DNA from: Thermoleophilia bacterium UBA2241
GTDB lineage: Bacteria > Actinomycetota > Thermoleophilia > UBA2241
Direction: 5' to 3'
Assembly: GCA_002347645.1 (NCBI GenBank)
Contig: DDYF01000025.1
Location: 1-8,692 of the forward strand
Length of the DNA stretch: 8,692 nucleotides
The position numbers and the translations under genes are program-made. This document shows, piece after piece, positions 1 through 8,692 of the stretch. Below the pieces are notes generated by a model. It ran no database searches and was not told where the DNA came from. It worked only from the letters and a program-made list of their open reading frames with translations. Every line of letters starts with the position of its first letter. Positions within the stretch are counted from its first letter, which is position 1.

Positions 1-28
1 ATTAACGACTCAGGACACTAGACGACTC
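1..28. other. AT-richer window edge with a short direct repeat
   Basis: The first twenty or so bases are clearly less GC-rich (9 G/C in the first 21) than the rest of the window. The heptamer ACGACTC occurs at 5-11 and again at 22-28. The stop codon of the small membrane protein gene (18-20) lies between the two copies. This could be an ordinary intergenic edge, or the boundary of an inserted element that truncated the gene's natural 3' end. The window stops here, so this cannot be decided. Confidence 0.2.
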
Positions 29-179
29 CCACCCAAGGCGCGACCGGCACCACGGGCACGGCGCCGGCCAGCCGGCCGCCGACGAGGTACCCGACGAAGA
101 AGGCGACGACGGCCACGGCGAGCACGATGAGCAACGCGATCACGAAGCGTAAGACCGGGTTCGCGCCTTGTCTCGCCAT
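18..179 (-). CDS. Small single-helix membrane protein (53 aa), function unknown
   Basis: I do not recognise a family. The ATG at 179-177 opens a complete 53-codon frame ending in TAG. A strong Shine-Dalgarno sequence (AGGAGG, 190-185) lies five bases before the start and a TATACT box lies further upstream, so initiation is well supported despite the small size. The N-terminus carries Arg3 and Arg11. Residues about 12-34 (FVIALLIVLAVAVVAFFVGY within them) form one clear hydrophobic helix followed by GG-R-L-AG. The tail is rich in Val and Pro (VPVVPVAPWVGVV). The positive N-terminus suggests the N-end is cytoplasmic. It could be a signal anchor or a small subunit-like peptide. In Streptomyces a small multi-helix membrane protein follows folC, but this one is much shorter and has only one clear helix. 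The AT-richer 3' end leaves open that the original C-terminus was lost. Confidence 0.72.
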   Translation of the reverse strand: MARQGANPVLRFVIALLIVLAVAVVAFFVGYLVGGRLAGAVPVVPVAPWVGVV

Positions 180-184
180 GCAAC

Positions 185-190
185 CCTCCT
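185..190 (-). promoter_or_regulatory. Shine-Dalgarno site of the small membrane protein gene
   Basis: Read on the minus strand, AGGAGG lies five bases upstream of the ATG at 179-177. It fixes the start of a gene too short to be accepted on coding statistics alone. Confidence 0.7.
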
Positions 191-202
191 CAGATCCAGG
201 CC

Positions 203-208
203 AGTATA
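203..208 (-). promoter_or_regulatory. Candidate -10 box (TATACT) for the small membrane protein gene
   Basis: TATACT on the minus strand matches the TAnnnT -10 pattern of housekeeping sigma factors. It would start a transcript near 197-195, just upstream of the Shine-Dalgarno site. No convincing TTGACA-like -35 is visible 16-18 bases upstream, where the sequence is very G-rich. The same hexamer sits before valS and a one-base variant before the zinc-ribbon gene, which strengthens the call. Confidence 0.4.
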
Positions 209-254
209 TCCGAGGCGCGCTGCCCGCCCCCCGCCCGACGAGAGGGACGGAGAG

Positions 255-271
255 GCCGGGCGTGCCCCGGC
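255..271 (-). terminator. Short GC-rich hairpin downstream of folC, possible terminator
   Basis: The arms 255-260 and 266-271 (GCCGGG/CCCGGC read on the minus strand) form a perfect 6-bp stem with a 5-base loop, 26 bases beyond the folC stop. A pyrimidine-rich stretch with few T residues follows, so this is not a classical U-tailed terminator. Hairpins without U-tails have been proposed as terminators in high-GC actinobacteria. In sequence this GC-rich, chance stems are common. Confidence 0.3.
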
Positions 272-297
272 GGTACGCCGAGCCGTGCCCGTCACCG

Positions 298-1638
298 TCA
301 TCCTCCGTCGCCCACGCCCAGCGCGCCGGCCAGGTCCTCCAGCAGGTACAGAGAGCCGGTCACGAGCACGGTACCGGCGCGGCCGGCGAGCTCCAGCGCC
401 GTAGCCAGCGCCTCCTCCGGCACGGCGCGGACTTCTACGCGCAGCGGGGCGCTCACGCCGGCGGCGGACGCTGCACGCGCCGTGATGCCGGCCGCGACCG
501 AGCGCACACGATGGGCGAGGTCAGGTGCCCCGAGGCTGCGCGCCTCGCTCGCCTGCGTGCAGACGACGGCGTCCACCAGGGGGAGCAGCACCTCCAGGAC
601 GCCGTCGACGTCCTTGTCGCGCATGATCGCCGACACGGCCACGACCGGACCCGGCAGTGCCAGCGCCGCAAGCGCGTTCGCCAGCGCAGCCATGCCGGCG
701 GGGTTGTGCGCCCCGTCGGCGAGCACGAGCGGCTCGCGGGACACGACCTGGAGCCGGCCGGGGACGACGGCGTCCTCGAGCGCCCTGCGCACGAGGTCCT
801 CGTCGAGCCTGCCGAGCAGGAGGTGCGTGGACGCCACGGCGAGCCCTGCGTTCAGAACCTGGTACATGGCGGGCGAGGATACGGCGAGGCCCGCGTACTC
901 CGCGCCGCCGAGGCGCACCGCGAAGGCGTCGGTCGTGCCCTCGACGGCGATCTCGCGGCCGAGCAGCCAGGCGCGCGCGCCGGCGCGGGCGCACGCCTCC
1001 TCGGCCGCGTCCTCCAGCCCTGCCAGCGGCCCGAAGATCGCGTCGCCGCCCTTGATGACCGCGGCCTTCTCGGCGAAGATCGCCGCCCGCGCGTCGCCGA
1101 GCACCTGGGTGTGCTCCAGGTCGATGTTCGTCAGGACCACGACGGGCGCCATGACGACGTTGGTCGCGTCGAGGCGGCCGCCGAGGCCCGCTTCCAGCGC
1201 GACCGCCTCCACCCCGCTCCCCGCAAGGGCGAGCAGGGCCGCCACCGTCAGCACTTCGAACTGCGTCGTCTCGCCGAGTTCGCCGGGCAGTCGCACGACC
1301 TCGCCGCGCACGCGCCCTACAGCGGCGGCGAACGTCTCGGCGGCGATCGGCGCCCCGTCGATGAGGACGCGCTCGCTGTACCCCATTATGTGCGGCGACA
1401 GGTAGGCCCCCGAGCGCAGCCCGTGGGCCGTGAGGATCGCCGCGGCGTACCGCGTCGTGGACGACTTACCGTTGGTGCCGACCACGTGGATGACGCGGAA
1501 GCGGTCCTGCGGCCGCCCGAGCGCGTCGAGCAGCGCCGAGACGCGCTCGAGGCCAGGCCGCATGCCGAACACGGCGAGCTCGTCAAGGTACTGCTCCCAG
1601 TCGTACCCTCCGCCCAGCGGTCCCTCCCGCCTCCGCAT
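298..1638 (-). CDS. folC: Bifunctional folylpolyglutamate synthase / dihydrofolate synthase
   Basis: FolC is a cytoplasmic ATP-dependent ligase. It joins glutamate to dihydropteroate and/or adds gamma-linked glutamates to reduced folates, which retains them in the cell. The 446-residue product has the family's usual length and Mur-ligase-like layout. Visible motifs are the family opening FGMRPGLERV (24-33), the P-loop GTNGKSST (54-61), YLSPHI (79-84), EAGLGGRLDATN (149-160), the DLEHTQVLG segment (173-181), the FAEKAAVIK lysine (Lys191, equivalent to the carbamylated Lys of this fold), PGRLQ (293-297), DGAHNPAG (308-315) and the C-terminal TGSLYLLEDL. The ATG is the only usual start codon between the valS stop and the conserved domain, although no Shine-Dalgarno sequence lies at normal spacing. 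It follows valS by 65 bases and is probably co-transcribed with it. Whether it does both reactions cannot be told from the sequence. Confidence 0.96.
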   Translation of the reverse strand: MRRREGPLGGGYDWEQYLDELAVFGMRPGLERVSALLDALGRPQDRFRVIHVVGTNGKSSTTRYAAAILTAHGLRSGAYLSPHIMGYSERVLIDGAPIAAETFAAAVGRVRGEVVRLPGELGETTQFEVLTVAALLALAGSGVEAVALEAGLGGRLDATNVVMAPVVVLTNIDLEHTQVLGDARAAIFAEKAAVIKGGDAIFGPLAGLEDAAEEACARAGARAWLLGREIAVEGTTDAFAVRLGGAEYAGLAVSSPAMYQVLNAGLAVASTHLLLGRLDEDLVRRALEDAVVPGRLQVVSREPLVLADGAHNPAGMAALANALAALALPGPVVAVSAIMRDKDVDGVLEVLLPLVDAVVCTQASEARSLGAPDLAHRVRSVAAGITARAASAAGVSAPLRVEVRAVPEEALATALELAGRAGTVLVTGSLYLLEDLAGALGVGDGG

Positions 1639-1641
1639 GCC

Positions 1642-1701
1642 CCGGTCAGACCGGCGCCGGCCGGCCCCAGATCGTCGTCTGCTCCGGCCGGCCTCCCTCC
1701 C
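1642..1701 (-). promoter_or_regulatory. Structured folC leader: purine-rich SD-like tract and two hairpins
   Basis: The 65-base valS-folC spacer holds, in mRNA order, a GGGAGGGAGG tract (1701-1692), a perfect 9-bp stem (1692-1684 with 1664-1656, 19-base loop), and a perfect 5-bp stem with a 3-base loop (1654-1650 with 1646-1642) ending three bases before the ATG. The only good Shine-Dalgarno-like sequence lies more than 50 bases from the start in linear distance. Folding of both hairpins would bring it close. The repeats are read directly; any role in initiation, attenuation or partial termination is inference. Confidence 0.35.
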
Positions 1702-1703
1702 GG

Positions 1704-4355
1704 TCAGCCGGCGCGCAGTGCCGCCAGCCTCGCCGCGAGCTCGTCACGGTCGGCCGTGTACCCGGCGAGCTTGTCGCGTTCTCTGGCGACCACGGCAGCG
1801 GGCGCCTTGTCGACGAAGGCCGGGTTCGCCAGCTTGGCGGCGCAGCGCGCCACCTCGGCTTCTGCCTTCGCGAGCTGGCCCTGCAGGCGCGCGATCTCCT
1901 CGGCGGTGCCGACCGTCGATGCCACCTTGAGGCGGCCGCCGGGCACCAGCACCACCGTCGCGCCCGTCTCAGGCTCGCCGTCGAAGCGCACCTCGGTGCG
2001 CGCCAGGGCACGGATGGCGGCGACAGACGGAAGGTAGCGCTGCGCCGACTCCGTCTCGTCGCCGACGAACACGGCGCCGAGCACCTTGCCGGGCGCGAGG
2101 CCGGCGTCGGCGCGGAACGCGCGCAGCGCGTTGACCAGCGCCTGCAGGTCGGCCAGCGCGTCCTCGTCGGCCTCGCAGACGGCGAAGTCCTCGCGGCGCG
2201 GGTGCGCCTGCGCCAGCAAGGGCGCCGCGCCGTACTGCGCCGCGACCTCTTCGGTCACGTACGGCAAGAAGGGGTGCAACAGCCTGACGATCTGGTCGAG
2301 CATCCAGCGCGCGTGACCACCGGCCTCGCGGCGCACCTCGTCGTCCTCGCTGTAGAGGCGGACCTTGGCCAGCTCGAGGTACCAGTCGCAGAACTCGTCC
2401 CAGATGAAGTGGTAGAGCGTGTCCACGGCGGCGGTGAAGTCGTAACCGGCCACCGCGGCCTTGACGCCCTCCACGCAGCGCCCGAACCGGCTCGCGATCC
2501 AGCGGTCGACCTCGTGCGCCTCGCTGCGCTGCGCTGTGCGACCCTCGCTGGCGAGCAGCACGAGGCGCGACGCGTTCCACAGCTTGTTGGCGAAGCTGCG
2601 TCCCATGGCGATCTTTTCTTCGCTGAAGCGCACGTCCTGGGTGCTCGACATCATGAGAAGGCCGAAGCGTGTCGCGTCGGCGCCGTACTTGTCGATCATC
2701 TCGAGCGGGTCGATGCCCGTGCCGAGCGACTTGCTCATGCGGCGCCCGTCGGCGGCCTGGATGACCGAGTGGATGTAGACGTCGGTGAAGGGGATCTCGC
2801 CGACGAACTCGAGACCCATCATCACCATGCGCGCGACCCACAGGAAGATGATCTCGCGCGCCGTGCTGAGAACGTTCGTCGGGTAGAAGTGCGCGAGGTC
2901 CGGCGTCTCGTCCGGCCAACCCCAGGTCGCGAACGGCCAGAGCGCCGAGCTGAACCAGGTGTCGAGGACGTCGGTGTCGCGCCGCAGGGCATGCCCGCCG
3001 CAGGCGGGACACGCCAGCGGCGCCTCTTCTTCGACGATCACCTCGCCGCAGCCCTCGGCCTCGCAGTACCACACCGGCAGCTGGTGACCCCACCACAGCT
3101 GGCGGCTTATGCACCAGGGACGCAAGTTGTCCATCCAGTCGATGTACACACGGCCCCAGCGCTCGGGTGTGAACTTCACGCGCCCGTCGCGCACGACCTC
3201 GGTCGCCGGTCTGCGCAGCTCGTCCATGTCCATGAACCACTGCTCACTGATCAGCGGCTCGATGAACGTCCCGCAGCGGTCGCAGCTCGCCACGCTGTGC
3301 GGGAAGTCCTCGACCTTCTCCAGCGCGCCGAGCTTCTCGAGGTCGGCGATCACGCGCCGGCGCGCCTCCATGATCTCAAGCCCGGCGTAGGGTCCGCCCG
3401 CCTCGGTGATCGCGCCCCCGGTGCCGATCGCCTGCACGGTGTCGAGCTTGTGGTCGCGGCCGATCTCGAAGTCGGTGATGTCGTGGGCAGGCGTGATCTT
3501 GAGCGCCCCGCTGCCGAAGTCCTTCTCGACGCGCGCGTCGGCGATGACCGGCAGACGGCGGTCGAGCAGCGGCAGGATGGCCGTGCGCCCGACGATGTCC
3601 GCGTAGCGGCCGTCTTCGGGGTTCACGGCCACCGCCGTGTCGCCGAGCATCGTCTCGGGGCGGGTCGTCGCGATCGTCACGGTGCCGCCGCCCTCGAGCT
3701 GGTAGCGCACGTGGTACAGGTGCCCCGGGTCTTCGACGTGGGCGACCTCCAGGTCGCTGATCGCCGTGCCGCAGCGCGGGCACCAGTTCACGAGGTAGGT
3801 GCCCTTGTAGATGTAGCCCTTCTTGTAGAGGGCGACGAAGACCTTGAGGACGGCGCGCACGTAGCCGTCGTCGAAGGTGAAGCGCTCGCGCTCGTAGTCG
3901 CAGGCGCACCCGAGGCGCTTGAGCTGGTTGATGATGTTGCCGCCGTACTCCTTGCGCCACTCCCAGACCCGCCTGGCGAACTCCTCGCGCCCGAGGTCCT
4001 CCTTCTTGAGACCCTGTGCGCGCAGCTGCTTTTCGAGCACGTTCTGCGTGGCGATACCGGCGTGGTCGGTGCCCGGCAGCCAGCAGGCGTTGTCGCCGAG
4101 CATGCGGTGGTAGCGGATGAGGACGTCCTGGATGGTCCCGTTGAGCGCGTGCCCCATGTGCAGGTTGCCGGTGACGTTGGGCGGGGGGATGACGATCGAG
4201 TACGGCCGCTTCGACGGGTCAGGCTCGGCGTGGAAGATCCGACTCGCGAGCCACTCGTCCGTCCAGCGCGCCTCCACGGCGGCCGGCTCGAAGCGGGTCG
4301 TCTGCTTGAGGTAGTCGGCGCCGTCTTGCCGGCCGCTCTTCTCCGCGTCGCTCAT
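1704..4355 (-). CDS. valS: Valyl-tRNA synthetase
   Basis: This class Ia synthetase charges tRNA-Val with valine in the cytoplasm and edits misactivated threonine. The 883-residue product matches the usual bacterial length (about 880). In order it shows the HIGH-type signature HMGH (66-69) after IPPPNVTGNLH, cysteine pairs (C192/C195, C358/C361, C449/C452) suggesting zinc sites, and the editing (CP1) domain with TTRPETMLGDTAVAVNP (230-246) and HDITDFEIG (291-299). Then come the WWGHQLPVWYC block (421-431), DTWFSSALWP (465-474), the KMSKS loop as RMSKSLGTG (539-547), the anticodon-binding domain, and a charged C-terminal coiled coil (about 815-883) typical of ValS. The ATG at 4355-4353 is chosen because GAGG lies seven bases upstream and the product begins at normal length. 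An upstream in-frame GTG at 4418-4416 lies inside a strong hairpin and has no support. The first Lys of KMSKS is Arg here. Confidence 0.97.
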   Translation of the reverse strand: MSDAEKSGRQDGADYLKQTTRFEPAAVEARWTDEWLASRIFHAEPDPSKRPYSIVIPPPNVTGNLHMGHALNGTIQDVLIRYHRMLGDNACWLPGTDHAGIATQNVLEKQLRAQGLKKEDLGREEFARRVWEWRKEYGGNIINQLKRLGCACDYERERFTFDDGYVRAVLKVFVALYKKGYIYKGTYLVNWCPRCGTAISDLEVAHVEDPGHLYHVRYQLEGGGTVTIATTRPETMLGDTAVAVNPEDGRYADIVGRTAILPLLDRRLPVIADARVEKDFGSGALKITPAHDITDFEIGRDHKLDTVQAIGTGGAITEAGGPYAGLEIMEARRRVIADLEKLGALEKVEDFPHSVASCDRCGTFIEPLISEQWFMDMDELRRPATEVVRDGRVKFTPERWGRVYIDWMDNLRPWCISRQLWWGHQLPVWYCEAEGCGEVIVEEEAPLACPACGGHALRRDTDVLDTWFSSALWPFATWGWPDETPDLAHFYPTNVLSTAREIIFLWVARMVMMGLEFVGEIPFTDVYIHSVIQAADGRRMSKSLGTGIDPLEMIDKYGADATRFGLLMMSSTQDVRFSEEKIAMGRSFANKLWNASRLVLLASEGRTAQRSEAHEVDRWIASRFGRCVEGVKAAVAGYDFTAAVDTLYHFIWDEFCDWYLELAKVRLYSEDDEVRREAGGHARWMLDQIVRLLHPFLPYVTEEVAAQYGAAPLLAQAHPRREDFAVCEADEDALADLQALVNALRAFRADAGLAPGKVLGAVFVGDETESAQRYLPSVAAIRALARTEVRFDGEPETGATVVLVPGGRLKVASTVGTAEEIARLQGQLAKAEAEVARCAAKLANPAFVDKAPAAVVARERDKLAGYTADRDELAARLAALRAG

Positions 4356-4381
4356 GGGACCTCGCTGCTCGCTCGACACAC

Positions 4382-4419
4382 CGTGAGCCGCCCGCGCGGT
4401 GGCGCGCGGGCGGCTCACG
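4382..4419 (-). promoter_or_regulatory. Perfect 16-bp inverted repeat in the valS leader
   Basis: The arms 4382-4397 and 4404-4419 are perfectly complementary over 16 bp, with a 6-base loop (4398-4403). The repeat begins one base after the TATACT box proposed for valS and ends 26 bases before the ATG. A transcript starting 6-8 bases after the box would begin inside the first arm and still fold a stem of about 11 bp at its 5' end. Read-through RNA from the zinc-ribbon gene would form the whole stem. No U-run follows on either strand. It may be an mRNA-stabilising 5' hairpin, a U-less terminator against read-through, or a protein-binding operator. The structure is certain as sequence; its role is not. 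Confidence 0.6.
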
Positions 4420-4420
4420 A

Positions 4421-4426
4421 AGTATA
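4421..4426 (-). promoter_or_regulatory. Candidate valS -10 box (TATACT)
   Basis: TATACT on the minus strand fits a housekeeping -10 element and stands out in very GC-rich surroundings. It lies 66 bases upstream of the valS ATG. The region 16-18 bases upstream has no recognisable TTGACA-like element. It is identical to the hexamer before the small membrane protein gene. It also lies within the palindrome GTATAC (4422-4427). Confidence 0.42.
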
Positions 4427-4506
4427 CCGGCCGACCGTGGCCGACGCCGCCCGGACTAGCGCCGGCGGGATGGCCCCCGTGCCCGATGGCCCTGCGGCGC
4501 GCGGTA

Positions 4507-4531
4507 GCCCGGCGCGATGCAGGCGCCGGGC
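4507..4531 (-). terminator. Hairpin terminator candidate after the zinc-ribbon gene
   Basis: A perfect 9-bp stem (4507-4515 with 4523-4531; GCCCGGCGC and GCGCCGGGC in minus-strand order) encloses a 7-base loop and begins five bases after the zinc-ribbon stop codon, a typical terminator position. The following bases are TACCGCGC, so there is no U-tail. The placement directly behind a stop codon and before a separate promoter-like element argues for a terminator of the U-less type. Confidence 0.5.
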
Positions 4532-4536
4532 GCCCG

Positions 4537-4725
4537 TCACCCTTCTTCGACCTCGGGCGGCGACTGGCCGCCGCTGGCCTCGAGCGCGCAGACCTGGCAG
4601 TACTCGGCTGACCCCTCGATGAGGGCGCCGCATTGGGAGCAGTGCCGCTCGAGCATGCCGTGGCCGGCGTCCACCCCGGGTTCGAGCGACGAGCCGGGTG
4701 TCTGGTGGTCGTGGGCGTCGTTCAC
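4537..4725 (-). CDS. Small zinc-ribbon protein (62 aa), function unknown
   Basis: This is a short soluble protein with a His/Asp-rich start (VNDAHDHQ, initiated by GTG), a polar linker of about 20 residues, and one zinc-ribbon knuckle pair: C29-x2-C32-G and C43-x2-C46, ten residues apart. The second knuckle ends in Cys-Ala rather than the common Cys-Gly. The tail (SGGQSPPEVEEG) is acidic and probably disordered. Such ribbons are structural zinc sites found in many unrelated proteins, so no specific job can be assigned. The GTG is chosen because AAGGAG lies six bases upstream and because a longer frame (ATG at 4929) would run into lon with no conserved character. It sits 82 bases after lon with its own -10-like box and is followed by a hairpin, so it may be monocistronic. 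A partner role for Lon would be speculation. Confidence 0.78.
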   Translation of the reverse strand: MNDAHDHQTPGSSLEPGVDAGHGMLERHCSQCGALIEGSAEYCQVCALEASGGQSPPEVEEG

Positions 4726-4731
4726 AGGGAG

Positions 4732-4737
4732 CTCCTT
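4732..4737 (-). promoter_or_regulatory. Shine-Dalgarno site of the zinc-ribbon gene
   Basis: AAGGAG on the minus strand lies six bases upstream of the GTG at 4725-4723 and decides that start over the longer open frame. It overlaps the self-complementary octamer GGAGCTCC. Confidence 0.7.
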
Positions 4738-4769
4738 CCCCCGTCTGTGTGGCGGACCGTGTGCAGGCG

Positions 4770-4775
4770 AGTGTA
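4770..4775 (-). promoter_or_regulatory. Candidate -10 box (TACACT) for the zinc-ribbon gene
   Basis: TACACT on the minus strand fits TAnnnT and lies in the 82-base gap between the lon stop and the zinc-ribbon start, implying a 5' leader of roughly 37 bases. No good -35 element is visible upstream. It differs by one base from the TATACT boxes before valS and before the small membrane protein gene. Confidence 0.35.
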
Positions 4776-4807
4776 CCCGCGTGGGAGCGCGACCGAGCCT
4801 TCCCGGC

Positions 4808-8468
<3,661 letters not shown>

Positions 8469-8475
8469 CTCGCTG

Positions 8476-8481
8476 CCTCCC
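8476..8481 (-). promoter_or_regulatory. Shine-Dalgarno site deciding the TTG start of clpX
   Basis: GGGAGG on the minus strand lies seven bases upstream of the TTG at 8468-8466. It supports this rare start codon for clpX. Confidence 0.7.
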
Positions 8482-8509
8482 GCTCTCGTGTGCCTCGCCG
8501 GCGCCCGCC

Positions 8510-8692
8510 TCAGCGGTGGGCGATGACGTCGTCGATGATGCCGTACTCCTTGCCTTCCGCGGCCGTCATGAAGTAGTCGCGTTCGGTGTCCTGACGCACC
8601 TTCTCGAACGGCTGGCCGGTGTGCTCGGCGAGGATCTCGTCCAGGCGCTGGCGGAGGTTGAGGACCTCCTTGGCGTGGATCTCGATGTCGGT
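8510..8692 (-). CDS. clpP: ClpP protease subunit, C-terminal part (5' end outside window)
   Basis: The frame entering from the right edge encodes the last 60 residues of ClpP, the serine peptidase barrel partner of ClpX, and ends with TGA at 8512-8510. It starts with TDIEIHAKEVLNLRQRL, the conserved handle-helix region. HTGQPFEKV follows, then DTERDYF, where the Asp of ERD (fragment residue 39) matches the third member of the Ser-His-Asp triad (Asp171 in E. coli). It ends EYGIIDDVIAHR. The catalytic Ser and His lie outside the window. The promoter of the clp operon must also lie to the right. The fragment cannot show whether one or two clpP genes precede clpX. Confidence 0.96.
   Translation of the reverse strand, partial: TDIEIHAKEVLNLRQRLDEILAEHTGQPFEKVRQDTERDYFMTAAEGKEYGIIDDVIAHR

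Noticed and set aside
4356..4418. Longer ValS N-terminus from GTG at 4418
   Set aside because: The extra 21 residues would come from the arm of a perfect hairpin, have no ribosome site, and are not needed: the ATG at 4355 gives normal family length with GAGG upstream.
4356..4536. T-box leader controlling valS
   Set aside because: The leader is only about 65 bases after the -10 box, and I see no T-box consensus (TGGNACCGCG), specifier stem or antiterminator.
1704..4536. CIRCE, HspR (HAIR) or tRNA genes in the intergenic regions
   Set aside because: None of the spacers shows the CIRCE or HAIR inverted repeats or a cloverleaf. The promoter region of the clp operon lies outside the window.

Overview
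This is a compact, GC-rich bacterial segment (roughly 70% G+C by eye) in which every credible gene lies on the minus strand, so it is transcribed from high to low coordinates. In transcription order it reads: clpP (3' end only), clpX, lon, a 62-residue zinc-ribbon protein, valS, folC, and a 53-residue one-helix membrane protein. The order clpP-clpX-valS-folC is, from memory, the arrangement seen in Streptomyces and other Actinomycetota. With the high GC and the GTG and TTG starts, this suggests an actinobacterium, perhaps an early-branching class because lon and a zinc-ribbon gene sit between clpX and valS. The lineage is an inference from gene order and composition; no marker such as rRNA is present.

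Right part (about 4800-8692): an ATP-dependent proteolysis cluster. ClpP and ClpX form the two-part ClpXP protease, and Lon is the single-chain AAA+ protease. clpP and clpX are 41 bases apart, and lon most likely starts inside the last codons of clpX (20-base overlap), so the three are probably co-transcribed and clpX/lon translationally coupled.

Middle (about 4356-4807): two short intergenic regions flank the zinc-ribbon gene. They hold two TAnACT-type -10 boxes, a perfect 9-bp hairpin just after the zinc-ribbon stop codon, and a perfect 16-bp hairpin just after the presumed valS -10 box. The zinc-ribbon gene and valS therefore look separately transcribed rather than simple members of the clp-lon operon.

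Left part (1-4355): valS (valyl-tRNA synthetase) and folC (folylpolyglutamate/dihydrofolate synthase) are 65 bases apart, and folC has no close Shine-Dalgarno sequence. A further small membrane protein gene with its own -10 box and a strong Shine-Dalgarno sequence follows. The first twenty or so bases are visibly less GC-rich than the rest.

No RNA gene, mobile element, CRISPR array or defence system can be supported. The large genes are ordinary housekeeping genes with their key motifs intact. The less explained items are the two small proteins and the leader hairpins of valS and folC.
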